Source: an uncultured Slackia sp. (GTDB taxonomy: Bacteria > Actinomycetota > Coriobacteriia > Coriobacteriales > Eggerthellaceae). Taken from it: a DNA stretch of 10,358 nt. Positions within the stretch are counted from its first letter, which is position 1. Each line of letters begins with the position of its first letter. Location of the stretch: assembly GCA_900553655.1 (NCBI GenBank), contig USEQ01000017.1:1-10358 (forward strand), written 5' to 3'. Made by a program: the position numbers and the translations under genes. Of this stretch, positions 1 to 6,234 are shown piece by piece. A model generated the notes under the pieces. It had not been told where the DNA came from and searched no databases. It worked only from the letters and a program-made list of their open reading frames with translations.

Positions 1-19
1 ACTACAAAAAGGAGTAAGG

Positions 20-316
20 ATGACCGAAAACACGATGGGAACCATTGCAATTAGCGACGCCACGATTGGTGCCGTGAACGAGAAGGCTATTAATTGCCAA
101 GGCATGTTCAAATCCCTCGTCGACGCGACGAGCGGCATCACCGGGCCCCAGGCTGGCCTCCTTGGATGCCTCGTCGTTTCCATTGCCGGGGTGGCGGGAT
201 ATGGAATATACGCCCTTTGCGACCTGGTCAAATCCGGACACCCCGTCGAGCTCACCTCTGGAGGGGTGCGCTTCGCGGCGAATACGGCAGCGCTCGGCGA
301 GGCGAGCAGCCTCTAA
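20..316 (+). CDS. Small single-helix membrane protein, unrecognised
   Basis: I do not recognise this 98-residue protein. The start is well supported: an AAAAAGGAG ribosome site lies a few bases before the ATG. Residues about 46-67 (AGLLGCLVVSIAGVAGYGIY) form one hydrophobic helix rich in small residues. It is preceded by a polar, mildly amphipathic N-terminus and followed by a short tail of about 30 residues. There is no cleavable signal peptide at the start, so the helix is internal. The next gene begins only 19 bases after the stop with its own ribosome site and also ends in a membrane helix, so the two probably form one transcript and may act together at the membrane. The window begins 19 bases upstream, so any earlier genes of the operon are out of view. 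Confidence 0.75.
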   Translation: MTENTMGTIAISDATIGAVNEKAINCQGMFKSLVDATSGITGPQAGLLGCLVVSIAGVAGYGIYALCDLVKSGHPVELTSGGVRFAANTAALGEASSL

Positions 317-335
317 TCGGCGGACAGGGGAATCA

Positions 336-926
336 ATGCAGATGAATGAGATGCCCTCAATCGGGACCACGCTGACTTACGGCGAGGCAATTGAAGCATA
401 CGACCGCTTCGAGCGGACGATGCTCGAAAAGGCGTACGGGGCCGGGCTCTTGCCCGCGGTGGGGCTGTACGATCTGCTCTGGCAGCTTGAGTCGCTCGCG
501 CAGAAGTTCGGAATCGAGGGCAAGGGGGCCTTCTCGAGGCTCAAGAGGCAGATCCGGTCGTTCTCGAGCGAGAGGGCCGCCCTCGCGAACGGGGTGAACG
601 GGAAGAGATTCTACCTTTTGCAGGACCAATCGGCGCTCAAGCAGCATGACGAGACGCACCTTTTCAAGGTCGGGGTCGACGGGAACAAGCTCGCTGGCGA
701 CCTCGACGAGGCCATCGAGCTGCTTTCGGAAGAGTCCGCCAAGGCTGACGAGTACGGCGACACGTATTCGCCTAATCGGCTGGAGCGGAATTCCGACAAG
801 CTGGGTAGAGACCCTTTCATGAAGTGGGCCGGAATCGGGTTTTGCGTGATGATGATCTGCTTCGGAATCTCGATGCTCGTCCATTCGGTCTTCCAAATCG
901 GTTTCTACCTCAAATGGTTTTTCTAA
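336..926 (+). CDS. C-terminally membrane-anchored protein, unrecognised
   Basis: This is a 196-residue protein of unknown family. The open frame extends back to 162, but that part overlaps the preceding gene in another frame. The ATG at 336 follows an AGGGG ribosome site by 5 bases, so I start there. Residues 1-160 are hydrophilic and mostly helical in character, rich in Glu, Lys and Arg (for example EAIELLSEESAKADEYGD at about 125-142). Residues about 164-192 are strongly hydrophobic (WAGIGFCVMMICFGISMLVH and on), ending in YLKWFF. The likely layout is a cytoplasmic domain tethered by a C-terminal hairpin or single helix. No catalytic motif is visible. It follows the single-helix gene at 20-316 by 19 bases, which suggests a two-protein membrane unit, possibly part of a larger mobile or conjugative region upstream; that last point is a guess. 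Confidence 0.75.
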   Translation: MQMNEMPSIGTTLTYGEAIEAYDRFERTMLEKAYGAGLLPAVGLYDLLWQLESLAQKFGIEGKGAFSRLKRQIRSFSSERAALANGVNGKRFYLLQDQSALKQHDETHLFKVGVDGNKLAGDLDEAIELLSEESAKADEYGDTYSPNRLERNSDKLGRDPFMKWAGIGFCVMMICFGISMLVHSVFQIGFYLKWFF

Positions 927-1480
927 TGCGAGAGCTGTCGGGTGGGCTGGCTTTCGCCCAGGGCATCCACTCATGGGCAAAGTGCGGACGTTTTCCTAGA
1001 CCGCCTACAAAGCATAGCCCAGGATCCTTCCGTATTCGTCCAGCCCATCCAGTCCAAGGACTTCCTGATATGCCCTCGCAACAGTAGCGCGGGCAGGCGT
1101 TCAGCTCGGCTATGAAGCGGTCAGCATCGACGTGGAAACCCTTGCCGACCAGGTTGTCTGACGCCTTGGAGACATATCCCTCGTACGAGCCACAGCCTCC
1201 CCTGCGGCGCCGCTTGACGTAGACGGGGCGCATCCCGACGAAGCCGACGCTCTGACAATCGCCCCATCGCGGGCGAGCAAGAAAAGCTCAACGTCTTCCT
1301 CGCTATAAATATAGCCCCAGTCAGAACTCTGAAGGCCCCGGCTATTATCCGTAGCTTACTGGACCTCGAATTTCAGACATAATTCCGCAGAGAAACGGAA
1401 CCCACCATAAAGGTCGCCCATCCTTGGGCAGAAGCGAAAAGCAGTCGCAACCCACAAAAATTCTACGCAGCATCCCGATA
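927..1480. other. Stretch without an intact gene
   Basis: No intact gene can be supported here. A weak 5-bp hairpin (TGGGC/GCCCA) lies just after the stop at 926, without a T-run, so it is not a convincing terminator. The minus strand from about 1346 to 1005 carries broken coding traces, listed separately. The remaining bases up to the arsC remnant (about 1347-1480) show nothing recognisable. The composition stays GC-rich, which fits decayed coding sequence better than a regulatory region. Confidence 0.5.
1005..1346 (-). pseudogene. Frameshifted coding remnant, unrecognised
   Basis: Protein-like stretches on the minus strand can be followed by changing frame twice. The first piece (about 1346-1260) reads DWGYIYSEEDVELFLLARDG. 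The second (about 1254-1115) includes VGFVGMRPVYVKRR, then EGYVSKASDNLVGKGF and HVDADRFIAELN. The third (about 1110-1005) reads VARAYQEVLGLDGLDEYGR followed by ILGYAL and a TAG stop. The first and third pieces share a frame and the middle is shifted, which is what two indels would give. I do not recognise the family. The alternative is chance open reading; the natural-looking amino acid composition on both sides of each shift argues for a decayed gene, but this is a moderate-confidence call. Confidence 0.4.
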
Positions 1481-1882
1481 TCAGACGAACCCCTTCTCGA
1501 TGTCTGCAAACGCCTTTACCCGCAACTCGATTTCGGCGATGACCTTGCGAGATTCCTCGTCGCTCTTCCCCGTCGGGTCTTCCAGGCCCCAGTCGTCGTC
1601 GAACGGCCTCCCTATGAATGGACAGCCCACATTGCAGCCCATGGAAATCGCGATGTCGGGATCGGGTATGTCGCGGACCAGTTTGCTGCGCCGCCCTTCC
1701 ACCTCCATGTCGATGCCGTAGACTTCCCCCATCAAGCGAACCGCGTCCTGGTCGATTCAAGGATTCGCTTCGGTTCCGACGGGATAGCTTTCGAACGCAT
1801 CGCCCGCGAAGTGCCGCCCGGGCACCTCCGCAATCTGGCTTCGAGAGGAGTCATGAACGCAGACGAATGCAGTCCTCTGCAT
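1481..1882 (-). pseudogene. arsC: Arsenate reductase (LMW phosphatase type), inactivated
   Basis: Read in a single frame, this gives 133 codons, the normal length for thioredoxin-linked arsenate reductases of the low-molecular-weight phosphatase fold. Such enzymes reduce arsenate to arsenite in the cytoplasm for export. The N-terminus from ATG 1882 reads MQRTAFVCVHDSSRSQIAE, clearly the phosphate-binding loop; family members commonly have CVHNSCRS there. The conserved C-terminal half is intact: YGIDMEVEGRRSKLV, then SMGCNVGCPFIGRPFDDDW and GLEDPTGKSDEES, including the cysteine pair of the redox relay. Codon 42 is a TGA stop (1757-1759) between TEANP and IDQDAVRLMGE. The loop also has Asn to Asp and Cys to Ser changes, although the nucleophile Cys8 and Arg14 remain. 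No good ribosome site precedes the ATG, and no arsR or arsenite exporter is next to it. It is almost certainly a pseudogene; a sequencing error would explain the stop but not the loop changes. Confidence 0.88.
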
Positions 1883-1984
1883 TTCGCAAGCCACGGTTTC
1901 GATTCATTCGCCGCTCGCTCAAGTTCGTACGCCCATGCACGAACGACGCCGTCCGCATGCTTGCAGCACGAAAATCCGCGCCCG

Positions 1985-2307
1985 TCATCCTAGAAGTTTG
2001 ATATCGATTTCTTCCGCTTCTATGTAAATGCTCCCGCTCCCCAGATGGATTCCCAAAGCGCCGGGAGCTGGTTCGACAACTTCCTCGATATAGTGCGACA
2101 GGGCCATGTCGACATTCATCTCGAAAGACGTCACCGATTTTGCATCGATAAGCGCCACTCTGGGCGCGTTACTCAAGTCGACGGGTTTTTCACGGTCGAA
2201 TAGTCCTCGATGACAAAAAGGATTCCTTCGCCATCACAAGAGAATTGTCCGATATACAGATCGCGAAACGCATCGACCTCTTTTAGCAGATCGGCATGAC
2301 CGGCCAT
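1985..2307 (-). pseudogene. Small acidic protein gene with one frameshift
   Basis: From ATG 2307, with an AAGGGG ribosome site 6 bases upstream, the frame reads MAGHADLLKEVDAFRDLYIG and on through ILFVIEDYSTVK, then stops at 2173-2175 after 44 codons. The minus-one frame takes over at the same spot with KPVDLSNAPRVALIDAK and continues to a TGA at 1985-1987 (final residues IYIEAEEIDIKLLG). Joined, this gives a protein of about 106 residues with one continuous character: alternating beta-type and acidic helical segments. I do not recognise the family. The shift point lies at the tract GTGAAAAACCCG, where the bases GAAAAAC could allow minus-one slippage. A simple indel is the more likely explanation. 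It sits with two other small minus-strand genes, all with separate ribosome sites. Confidence 0.6.
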
Positions 2308-2374
2308 CGAAAACCCCTTCGTTTCTTTGCACAAGCACCTCGCATCGCACGCTCCAGCGCGCCCAGAGGGCCCT

Positions 2375-2761
2375 CTATTTGAAATACCCGACCTCCGCAG
2401 GAAACGCCCCGTCCAGCTGGATTCTCAGTGCGATCTTGAAGATAAGGGGCCACGCCTGGACGTCCACCCCACCGCTGCCTATATCGGATGCGTTCGAGCA
2501 GTTCGTCACCTTTAGGGACCCATCGGCGAGCATCTTCCCGTAATCGACGTTTTCGGCAGACGCGATGAGGACGCCGTCCGGGTAGCGCTTCGTCCTCTTC
2601 GGAGCGTATGCGGACGAAATCGGCCGCAGCTCGACGTATATCTCGCCGTCCTCGCACGGGTCGTTATCCGCCCTGTTCAAATTCGTGCACCCGTACGCAT
2701 AGACGGCGCTCTCCCCGTCGCTGAGGACAAGGCGGGCCGCGCCTCCGTATCCTAGGCTCAT
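2375..2761 (-). CDS. Hypothetical 128-residue soluble protein
   Basis: The frame is open further upstream, but the ATG at 2761 has an AAGGAAG ribosome site 6 bases before it, and the residues before it are Arg-rich and unlike the rest, so I start here. The protein begins MSLGYGGAARLVLSDGESAV and ends with ALRIQLDGAFPAEVGYFK. It has no signal peptide or membrane helix. Its pattern of short beta-type segments (ARLVLSD, SAVYAYG, GEIYVELRP, DGVLIASAENV, SLKVTNCSN, LIFKIALRIQL) suggests a small all-beta or alpha/beta domain. I do not recognise the family and see no catalytic motif. Its neighbours are small unrelated minus-strand genes, an arrangement often seen for immunity proteins in polymorphic toxin loci, but no toxin gene is visible here, so that role is only a possibility. 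Confidence 0.65.
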   Translation of the reverse strand: MSLGYGGAARLVLSDGESAVYAYGCTNLNRADNDPCEDGEIYVELRPISSAYAPKRTKRYPDGVLIASAENVDYGKMLADGSLKVTNCSNASDIGSGGVDVQAWPLIFKIALRIQLDGAFPAEVGYFK

Positions 2762-2876
2762 AGGAGTCTTCCTTTCTCGGCATCCCACGAAATACCAATC
2801 AACGAAATCGAAGCCCGGTGTTTTCGACCGACGCCCCACCCCGCCCTGCCGCCGGCGCAACCGCACGGCGTCCGCG

Positions 2877-3176
2877 TTAGAACCAATGGTCGTACATACG
2901 CCGCAGGAAGTCTTTCGTCAAAGGATACTCGTCCGATTCGGGAAGGACCGAGTCGATTTCGCAACGGGGGCAAAGCGCCGTGTCGCCGCCTTCGTCTTCA
3001 ATCCACTCCTCTATCTCTTGCGGGTCGAATATCGCCAGGCAGTAAAAGCATCCGCACCTGCCAACGCGCTGTAGCGCCTCCCTGTTGCAAGCACACCTCG
3101 AATGAGCATCCAGAATCAGCTGGTCAACGGCATCTTTTCTTGCCTGATGCTCGGATTCAAGAAACCGACTGAACAT
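2877..3176 (-). CDS. CxxC...CxxC zinc-ribbon-like small protein
   Basis: This is a 99-residue cytoplasmic protein. ATG 3176 is preceded by GGAGGT with 5 bases between, an excellent ribosome site; the in-frame TTG at 3186-3188 overlaps that site and is not a sensible start. A central module has RCGCFYCLAIFDPQEIEEW (about residues 40-58) followed by DTALCPRCEID (about 65-75). Cysteines 43, 46, 69 and 72 are placed as two CxxC knuckles of a zinc ribbon. The tail reads VLPESDEYPLTKDFLRRMYD then HWF. From memory this matches a widespread family of uncharacterised 'cytoplasmic' proteins with the CGCFYCLAIF and ALCPxCGID blocks; I know no proven function for it. It heads the group of small minus-strand genes, with 115 bases between it and the next one, so they may be separately expressed. 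Confidence 0.8.
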   Translation of the reverse strand: MFSRFLESEHQARKDAVDQLILDAHSRCACNREALQRVGRCGCFYCLAIFDPQEIEEWIEDEGGDTALCPRCEIDSVLPESDEYPLTKDFLRRMYDHWF

Positions 3177-3249
3177 AGCCACCTCCAAAATTCCCCACGA
3201 TCAATTCACAGCACGCAATCCTCGCCCGCCGACCGCCCAAAATATCCGC

Positions 3250-3278
3250 TTGCCAAATAAAGTTTCCTTTGGTTAACT
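3250..3278 (+). promoter_or_regulatory. Possible promoter for the cytochrome b-like gene
   Basis: TTGCCA (3250-3255) resembles a -35 box and is followed after 17 bases by TTAACT (3273-3278), a poor -10 match. It lies in the AT-richer gap between the divergent genes at 3176 and 3368, where a promoter is expected. The match is weak and the call rests mostly on position. Confidence 0.25.
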
Positions 3279-3367
3279 ATCACATCGACCAATTTCCTAT
3301 CACGCAGCGCAGTCGCGCGCCACACCGCCGTCACGCCATGCCGCCAAAAACGAAACGGAGCATTGCC

Positions 3368-3760
3368 ATGACCGTCGTCCTCGCTATCGAAATCGCTTGC
3401 GCCCTCGCAGCCTGCGGAGCCCTGCTCGCCCTCATGGCGCAAGCCGTCCGCCCGAACCGCAAGAGCAAGGAACAGCCCGCCGACCGGCTCGAGCGCTTGC
3501 ATCGGTGCCATCGCTCCATCGGCTTCGTCCTGCTTGCCGCCGGAATCGTTCACGGCATCTCAGCAACCATCTATGCGTCAGGCGCCCGCACGGAAACGTA
3601 CGTCATGGGCTGGGCTTCCATCGTCTTGTTCGCGCTTTCCGGCGTCTGCATGGCGCCGCCTGTCCGAGCGCGCCTCCCCCATGCGGCAGGTACGCACGTC
3701 TTTCTCTTCGCACTGGGTTTCGCTCTTTTCATCGGCCACGCCGTCATGGGAAGGCTATAG
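3368..3760 (+). CDS. Minimal four-helix di-haem cytochrome b-like membrane protein
   Basis: This is a 130-residue integral membrane protein. The ATG at 3368 follows ACGGAG by 9 bases; an in-frame ATG at 3338 is possible but has no ribosome site. Four hydrophobic helices lie at about 3-27, 48-68, 78-96 and 107-127. Helix 2 holds His48 and His62 (HRSIGFVLLAAGIVH) and helix 4 holds His110 and His124 (HVFLFALGFALFIGH). Each pair is exactly 14 positions apart, the spacing that binds two stacked haems in b-type cytochromes. The basic loop after helix 1 (RPNRKSKEQ) should be cytoplasmic, which places His48 with His110 on the inner face and His62 with His124 on the outer face, consistent with two transmembrane haems. 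I infer an electron-transfer role; partners are unknown. It resembles the core of cytochrome b561 or ferric-reductase proteins but is much shorter, so it could also be a divergent member of such a family. Confidence 0.7.
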   Translation: MTVVLAIEIACALAACGALLALMAQAVRPNRKSKEQPADRLERLHRCHRSIGFVLLAAGIVHGISATIYASGARTETYVMGWASIVLFALSGVCMAPPVRARLPHAAGTHVFLFALGFALFIGHAVMGRL

Positions 3761-3870
3761 CCGAATTCGGGCCGTCGCCGGACAGGATCCCCTCGATACC
3801 GTAAGGCAATTACCGCTTGTTTTTCCCGCAAGAGTTCGCCACTCTCACCTGCCGCCATGAATTTTGCAGT

Positions 3871-3887
3871 GGCCTATTATATAGCCC
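3871..3887. promoter_or_regulatory. Imperfect dyad upstream of antitoxin, possible operator
   Basis: GGCCTAT (3871-3877) and ATAGCCC (3881-3887) form an inverted repeat with one mismatch around an AT-rich centre that itself looks like a -10 box (TATTAT or TATATA). It lies 17 bases before the AAAAGGAGA ribosome site of the toxin-antitoxin pair. Phd/YefM antitoxins usually repress their own promoter by binding palindromes in this position, so autoregulation is a reasonable inference. Confidence 0.35.
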
Positions 3888-3903
3888 TAGTTTTGCCCAT
3901 ATT

Positions 3904-3912
3904 AAAAGGAGA
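3904..3912 (+). promoter_or_regulatory. Strong ribosome site with no start codon at normal distance
   Basis: AAAAGGAGA is the best ribosome site upstream of the antitoxin. Seven bases after its AGGAG core the antitoxin frame has AAC (3919-3921), not ATG, GTG or TTG. The first ATG in frame is at 3955. Either the original start codon has been lost or translation begins later with weaker initiation. Confidence 0.5.
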
Positions 3913-3954
3913 CGCAGCAACCAGAAGACAGGGGAGACCACGCCTGCACTGACC

Positions 3955-4158
3955 ATGGCCCTCGCAGAGGCCAAGAACAATTTCTCGCGCGTCACCGCCG
4001 AAGTCAACAGGACGGGAAGGCCCATGACCGTTCTCAAGAACAACAAGCCCTGGGTAGTCATACAACCGGTCACAACGCCATCTGCCGCGGACGCCGTCGA
4101 CGTAGCAATCGACTTCATGGACGAATATGCCGACGTCTTTGCCGGGCTTGCCAAATGA
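3955..4158 (+). CDS. Phd/YefM-type antitoxin
   Basis: This is the antitoxin half of a type II toxin-antitoxin pair; it should bind DNA through its N-terminal domain and neutralise the toxin with its C-terminal tail. From ATG 3955 it has 67 residues. The diagnostic segment is LAEAKNNFSRVTAEVN, then GRPMTVLKNNKPWVVIQPV, typical of Phd/YefM proteins in actinobacteria, followed by an acidic helical tail (AIDFMDEYADVFAGLAK) suited to wrapping a toxin. The start is uncertain. The frame stays open upstream and reads NQKTGETTPALT just before Met, which looks like genuine N-terminal sequence of the family. A good ribosome site lies further up at 3904-3912 but faces a non-start codon, while GGGGAG at 3931-3936 is too far from 3955. 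The stop overlaps the next gene as AAATGA, so the two are translationally coupled. Confidence 0.8.
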   Translation: MALAEAKNNFSRVTAEVNRTGRPMTVLKNNKPWVVIQPVTTPSAADAVDVAIDFMDEYADVFAGLAK

Positions 4159-4331
4159 GCGAACCGACGATTACCCGCGAAGCCGTCCTCGCAATCCATT
4201 CCGAAGCAATAGCGAGATTCGACAGAATCGATGGAGTGCGCGACGAGTTCCTCTCTACAATGCCCGGCGTAGCTGATGGAACCGTAAATTACGACGAGTT
4301 GGTGGAGCGGGTGCGAGGCGTAGTCCAGTAG
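4155..4331 (+). pseudogene. doc: Doc-like toxin remnant, N-terminal part only
   Basis: This 58-codon frame starts on the ATG that overlaps the antitoxin stop by 4 bases, exactly where the toxin of a phd-doc pair belongs. Its start, TREAVLAIHSEAIARF then GVRDEFL, matches the beginning of Doc toxins, which typically read like VLxIHDxxIxRFGGxxGxRD. Doc proteins are about 125 residues and act as Fic-fold kinases that inactivate elongation factor Tu; their active site is a HPFxxGNKR-type motif in the second half. Here the frame ends after NYDELVERVRGVVQ and no such motif occurs in any forward frame before 4579. The Gly-Gly usual after ARF is also replaced by Asp-Arg. I therefore call it a non-functional remnant. 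It could instead be a real short partner protein of the antitoxin, but the Doc resemblance makes that less likely. Confidence 0.6.
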
Positions 4332-4578
4332 AGCAACACCGTTGCGCGCCTTGCTATCAGTTGTCGGATGAGCGATTTGAAATCAACCTTCGTAGCTTTC
4401 GTCAAGCACTCCCTGCGCAATTCGACACTACCCCTCGCGCTATGCGTTCCTTTGTTCACGTCGTTCACGCCAAAACCGCCCGTGCCCATCCTTTCATCTT
4501 GCAGGCACAAGCGCCATGCCCCTCCTGGTCGACAGACATTGGCTCCACCACCACACCCCGTGAGGTAATCGAGCTCCC

Positions 4579-6093
4579 TCAGCGACAATTATGCGAACCA
4601 CCCGCCTCTTCAGACACGGCAACTTCAATCTGCTCAATCGCATCGATCATCTCTTGCCGATCGCGCACATTGAACTTCTGGTAAATACGCGTAATATGGG
4701 TTTTTACAGTACCGCGCGATATGCAGAGACGCTCCGCAATATGAGGAACGCTACGACCGCGCACCACTAGGCTGAGGACCTCCGCCTCCCGCGATGAAAG
4801 CCCGTATCTCCGAATGGCCTCTTCGCATTGACGAGCAAAATGGAGCGCTTCTGCTCGCGGGTAAGTAATCGAAGGATTAAGACGGCCTCGCTCCATAATG
4901 TTGCCGCGATCGAACACGAGCACCACTGCAAGCACCAGCGAACACGCAACGGCAAAAATCGATGGCGCAAAATCCGCATCGCCGAAACCAGCAGAGCTCA
5001 TAAAAGCCATTATCCCCATGGCGAGCACAGGCATAAAACTCTCCAATGCCCTATACCACCCGAAAGCAGCACCCGCCCTTACTTTGCATTGATGGCAAGC
5101 ATCGGCCACCGCCACAAAGCAGAAAAGGTCAAAACAGGTAAAACCAGCAGACACCAAGGCCATACCAGCACCACGCGAATTATCAAAGGCGGCAACAAGA
5201 AGAAGGCCGATCATGACAAGCGGCAGCACCAGCTTAATAACATAACGATTGGAGATAACGCTTTCCGAAAAACATGATGCCACGAACAATCCGCCAATAC
5301 CGACAAGAGACGCAATGGCCACGAATGACCCCGCAAGCACAACCGACGTCGCGGATTGAGCCTCAAGAATCATCACCCATGTCACAATGCCAAACAAGGA
5401 AAACACCAGCAGCACGCGCCATATCAGCGAGACGAACTTCCTCGCAAGACCAACCCCTTCGTTGGCATCCAGCACTTCGCCCCGATTGCCTCGCCCGACA
5501 ACAAGAGCCAGAATCATAGACGCAGGAAGCATCAGGGCGAACAGCGCACATCGAAAAACACCTTCGGTAGCGCCCACTAGGAGGTAGGCCAGCGACGCAA
5601 CGACAAAAGCGGCCAATGCCCTACGCGCCAACGCCGCAGGCTCAAGGTCGCTAAAAAGCATGCCCCATGCAACGACGACGAAGGCAGCGCAGACCCTCGT
5701 TATCCCCTTATAAGCCAGCATCGCCTCTAACGGACCGACAATACCGAGACTCCAGAACGCCCACGAACAAACGATTGCGCCGCCAGCAACAAAAGCAGCA
5801 ATAACGGCAATGAAGAAAAAATGCCGCCACCGAGAAAGCAAGACCGCAATGAGGACATAACTCGCGGCGTTGCATAAAGACGAGGTGAGCGTCGATACCC
5901 CGAGAGTTCCTGCACCATCGCCTTCGGCGATGAGCGTCGATCCATAGATATCCGTCAGATTCCATGCATAGAAAGCAGCAAGGCCCAGCACGTACATGAG
6001 GGCAGTTCTATCGAGGAAAACCCCTGATAAACCGTGTATTACTTTTTGGTAGACGCCTTCGCCGCAACTTTTGGCCATTTTGTCGGATGACAT
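4579..6093 (-). CDS. Membrane-embedded LuxR-type transcription regulator
   Basis: This is a 504-residue regulator combining a large membrane domain with a C-terminal DNA-binding domain. Residues about 30-395 contain roughly a dozen hydrophobic helices, starting with ALMYVLGLAAFYAW. After a cytoplasmic linker comes a LuxR/GerE helix-turn-helix at about 430-486: YGLSSREAEVLSLVVRG, then SVPHIAERLCISRGTVKTH and ITRIYQKFNVRDRQE. There is no receiver domain, so the membrane part probably senses a substrate directly. Proteins of this build are abundant in Eggerthellaceae and typically control an adjacent oxidoreductase; here the flavoprotein diverges from it across about 140 bases. ATG 6093 has GGGAGGGG just upstream; ATG 6105, four codons earlier, follows GGGGAAAG and is an alternative start. 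The membrane domain looks like a transporter fold reused as a sensor, an inference from general build only. Confidence 0.9.
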   Translation of the reverse strand: MSSDKMAKSCGEGVYQKVIHGLSGVFLDRTALMYVLGLAAFYAWNLTDIYGSTLIAEGDGAGTLGVSTLTSSLCNAASYVLIAVLLSRWRHFFFIAVIAAFVAGGAIVCSWAFWSLGIVGPLEAMLAYKGITRVCAAFVVVAWGMLFSDLEPAALARRALAAFVVASLAYLLVGATEGVFRCALFALMLPASMILALVVGRGNRGEVLDANEGVGLARKFVSLIWRVLLVFSLFGIVTWVMILEAQSATSVVLAGSFVAIASLVGIGGLFVASCFSESVISNRYVIKLVLPLVMIGLLLVAAFDNSRGAGMALVSAGFTCFDLFCFVAVADACHQCKVRAGAAFGWYRALESFMPVLAMGIMAFMSSAGFGDADFAPSIFAVACSLVLAVVLVFDRGNIMERGRLNPSITYPRAEALHFARQCEEAIRRYGLSSREAEVLSLVVRGRSVPHIAERLCISRGTVKTHITRIYQKFNVRDRQEMIDAIEQIEVAVSEEAGGSHNCR

Positions 6094-6123
6094 GACCCCT
6101 CCCATTCGATAGCTTTCCCCATG

Positions 6124-6137
6124 CCCGCTGCAACGGG
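6124..6137. promoter_or_regulatory. Imperfect palindrome between regulator and flavoprotein
   Basis: CCCGCTGCAACGGG is a 14-bp dyad with six of seven pairs matching, lying in the divergent control region. LuxR-type domains bind short palindromes as dimers, so this is a candidate operator. A TATACT-like box on the minus strand (complement of 6180-6185) and TATAGC on the plus strand (6182-6187) overlap nearby and could be the two -10 boxes, but no convincing -35 boxes accompany them. Confidence 0.3.
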
Positions 6138-6234
6138 CCGGCGGTCGGAGGGACGCGCCCGCAAGAAATACCTTTCAGCAGTATAGCGCACACCTCCATA
6201 ACCGCTCGAGGGAGACCAAGCAAAGGAGAGGGTC

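Noticed and set aside
162..335. Upstream extension of the gene starting at 336
   Set aside because: It overlaps the better-supported gene at 20-316 in another frame, has Arg/Ser-rich shadow-like composition and no ribosome site; ATG 336 has AGGGG at 5 bases.
357..980. Long minus-strand frame of 207 codons
   Set aside because: It lies opposite the supported gene at 336-926 and its composition (Arg, Leu, Pro, His) is that of a high-GC shadow.
1424..2001. Plus-strand frames of 189 and 127 codons
   Set aside because: They are antisense to the arsC remnant, whose homology is unmistakable.
3761..3770. CCGAATTCGG palindrome after the cytochrome-like gene
   Set aside because: A perfect 10-bp palindrome without a loop or T-run does not make a terminator, and a single short palindrome is expected by chance.
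4250..4330. EF-hand-like stretch ADGTVNYDELVERV in the toxin remnant
   Set aside because: Only a short superficial resemblance, without the full 12-residue loop of calcium ligands; the position and start of the gene fit a Doc remnant instead.
5274..5587. Overlapping plus-strand frames inside the regulator
   Set aside because: All lie antisense to the LuxR-type gene, with shadow-like composition and no ribosome sites.
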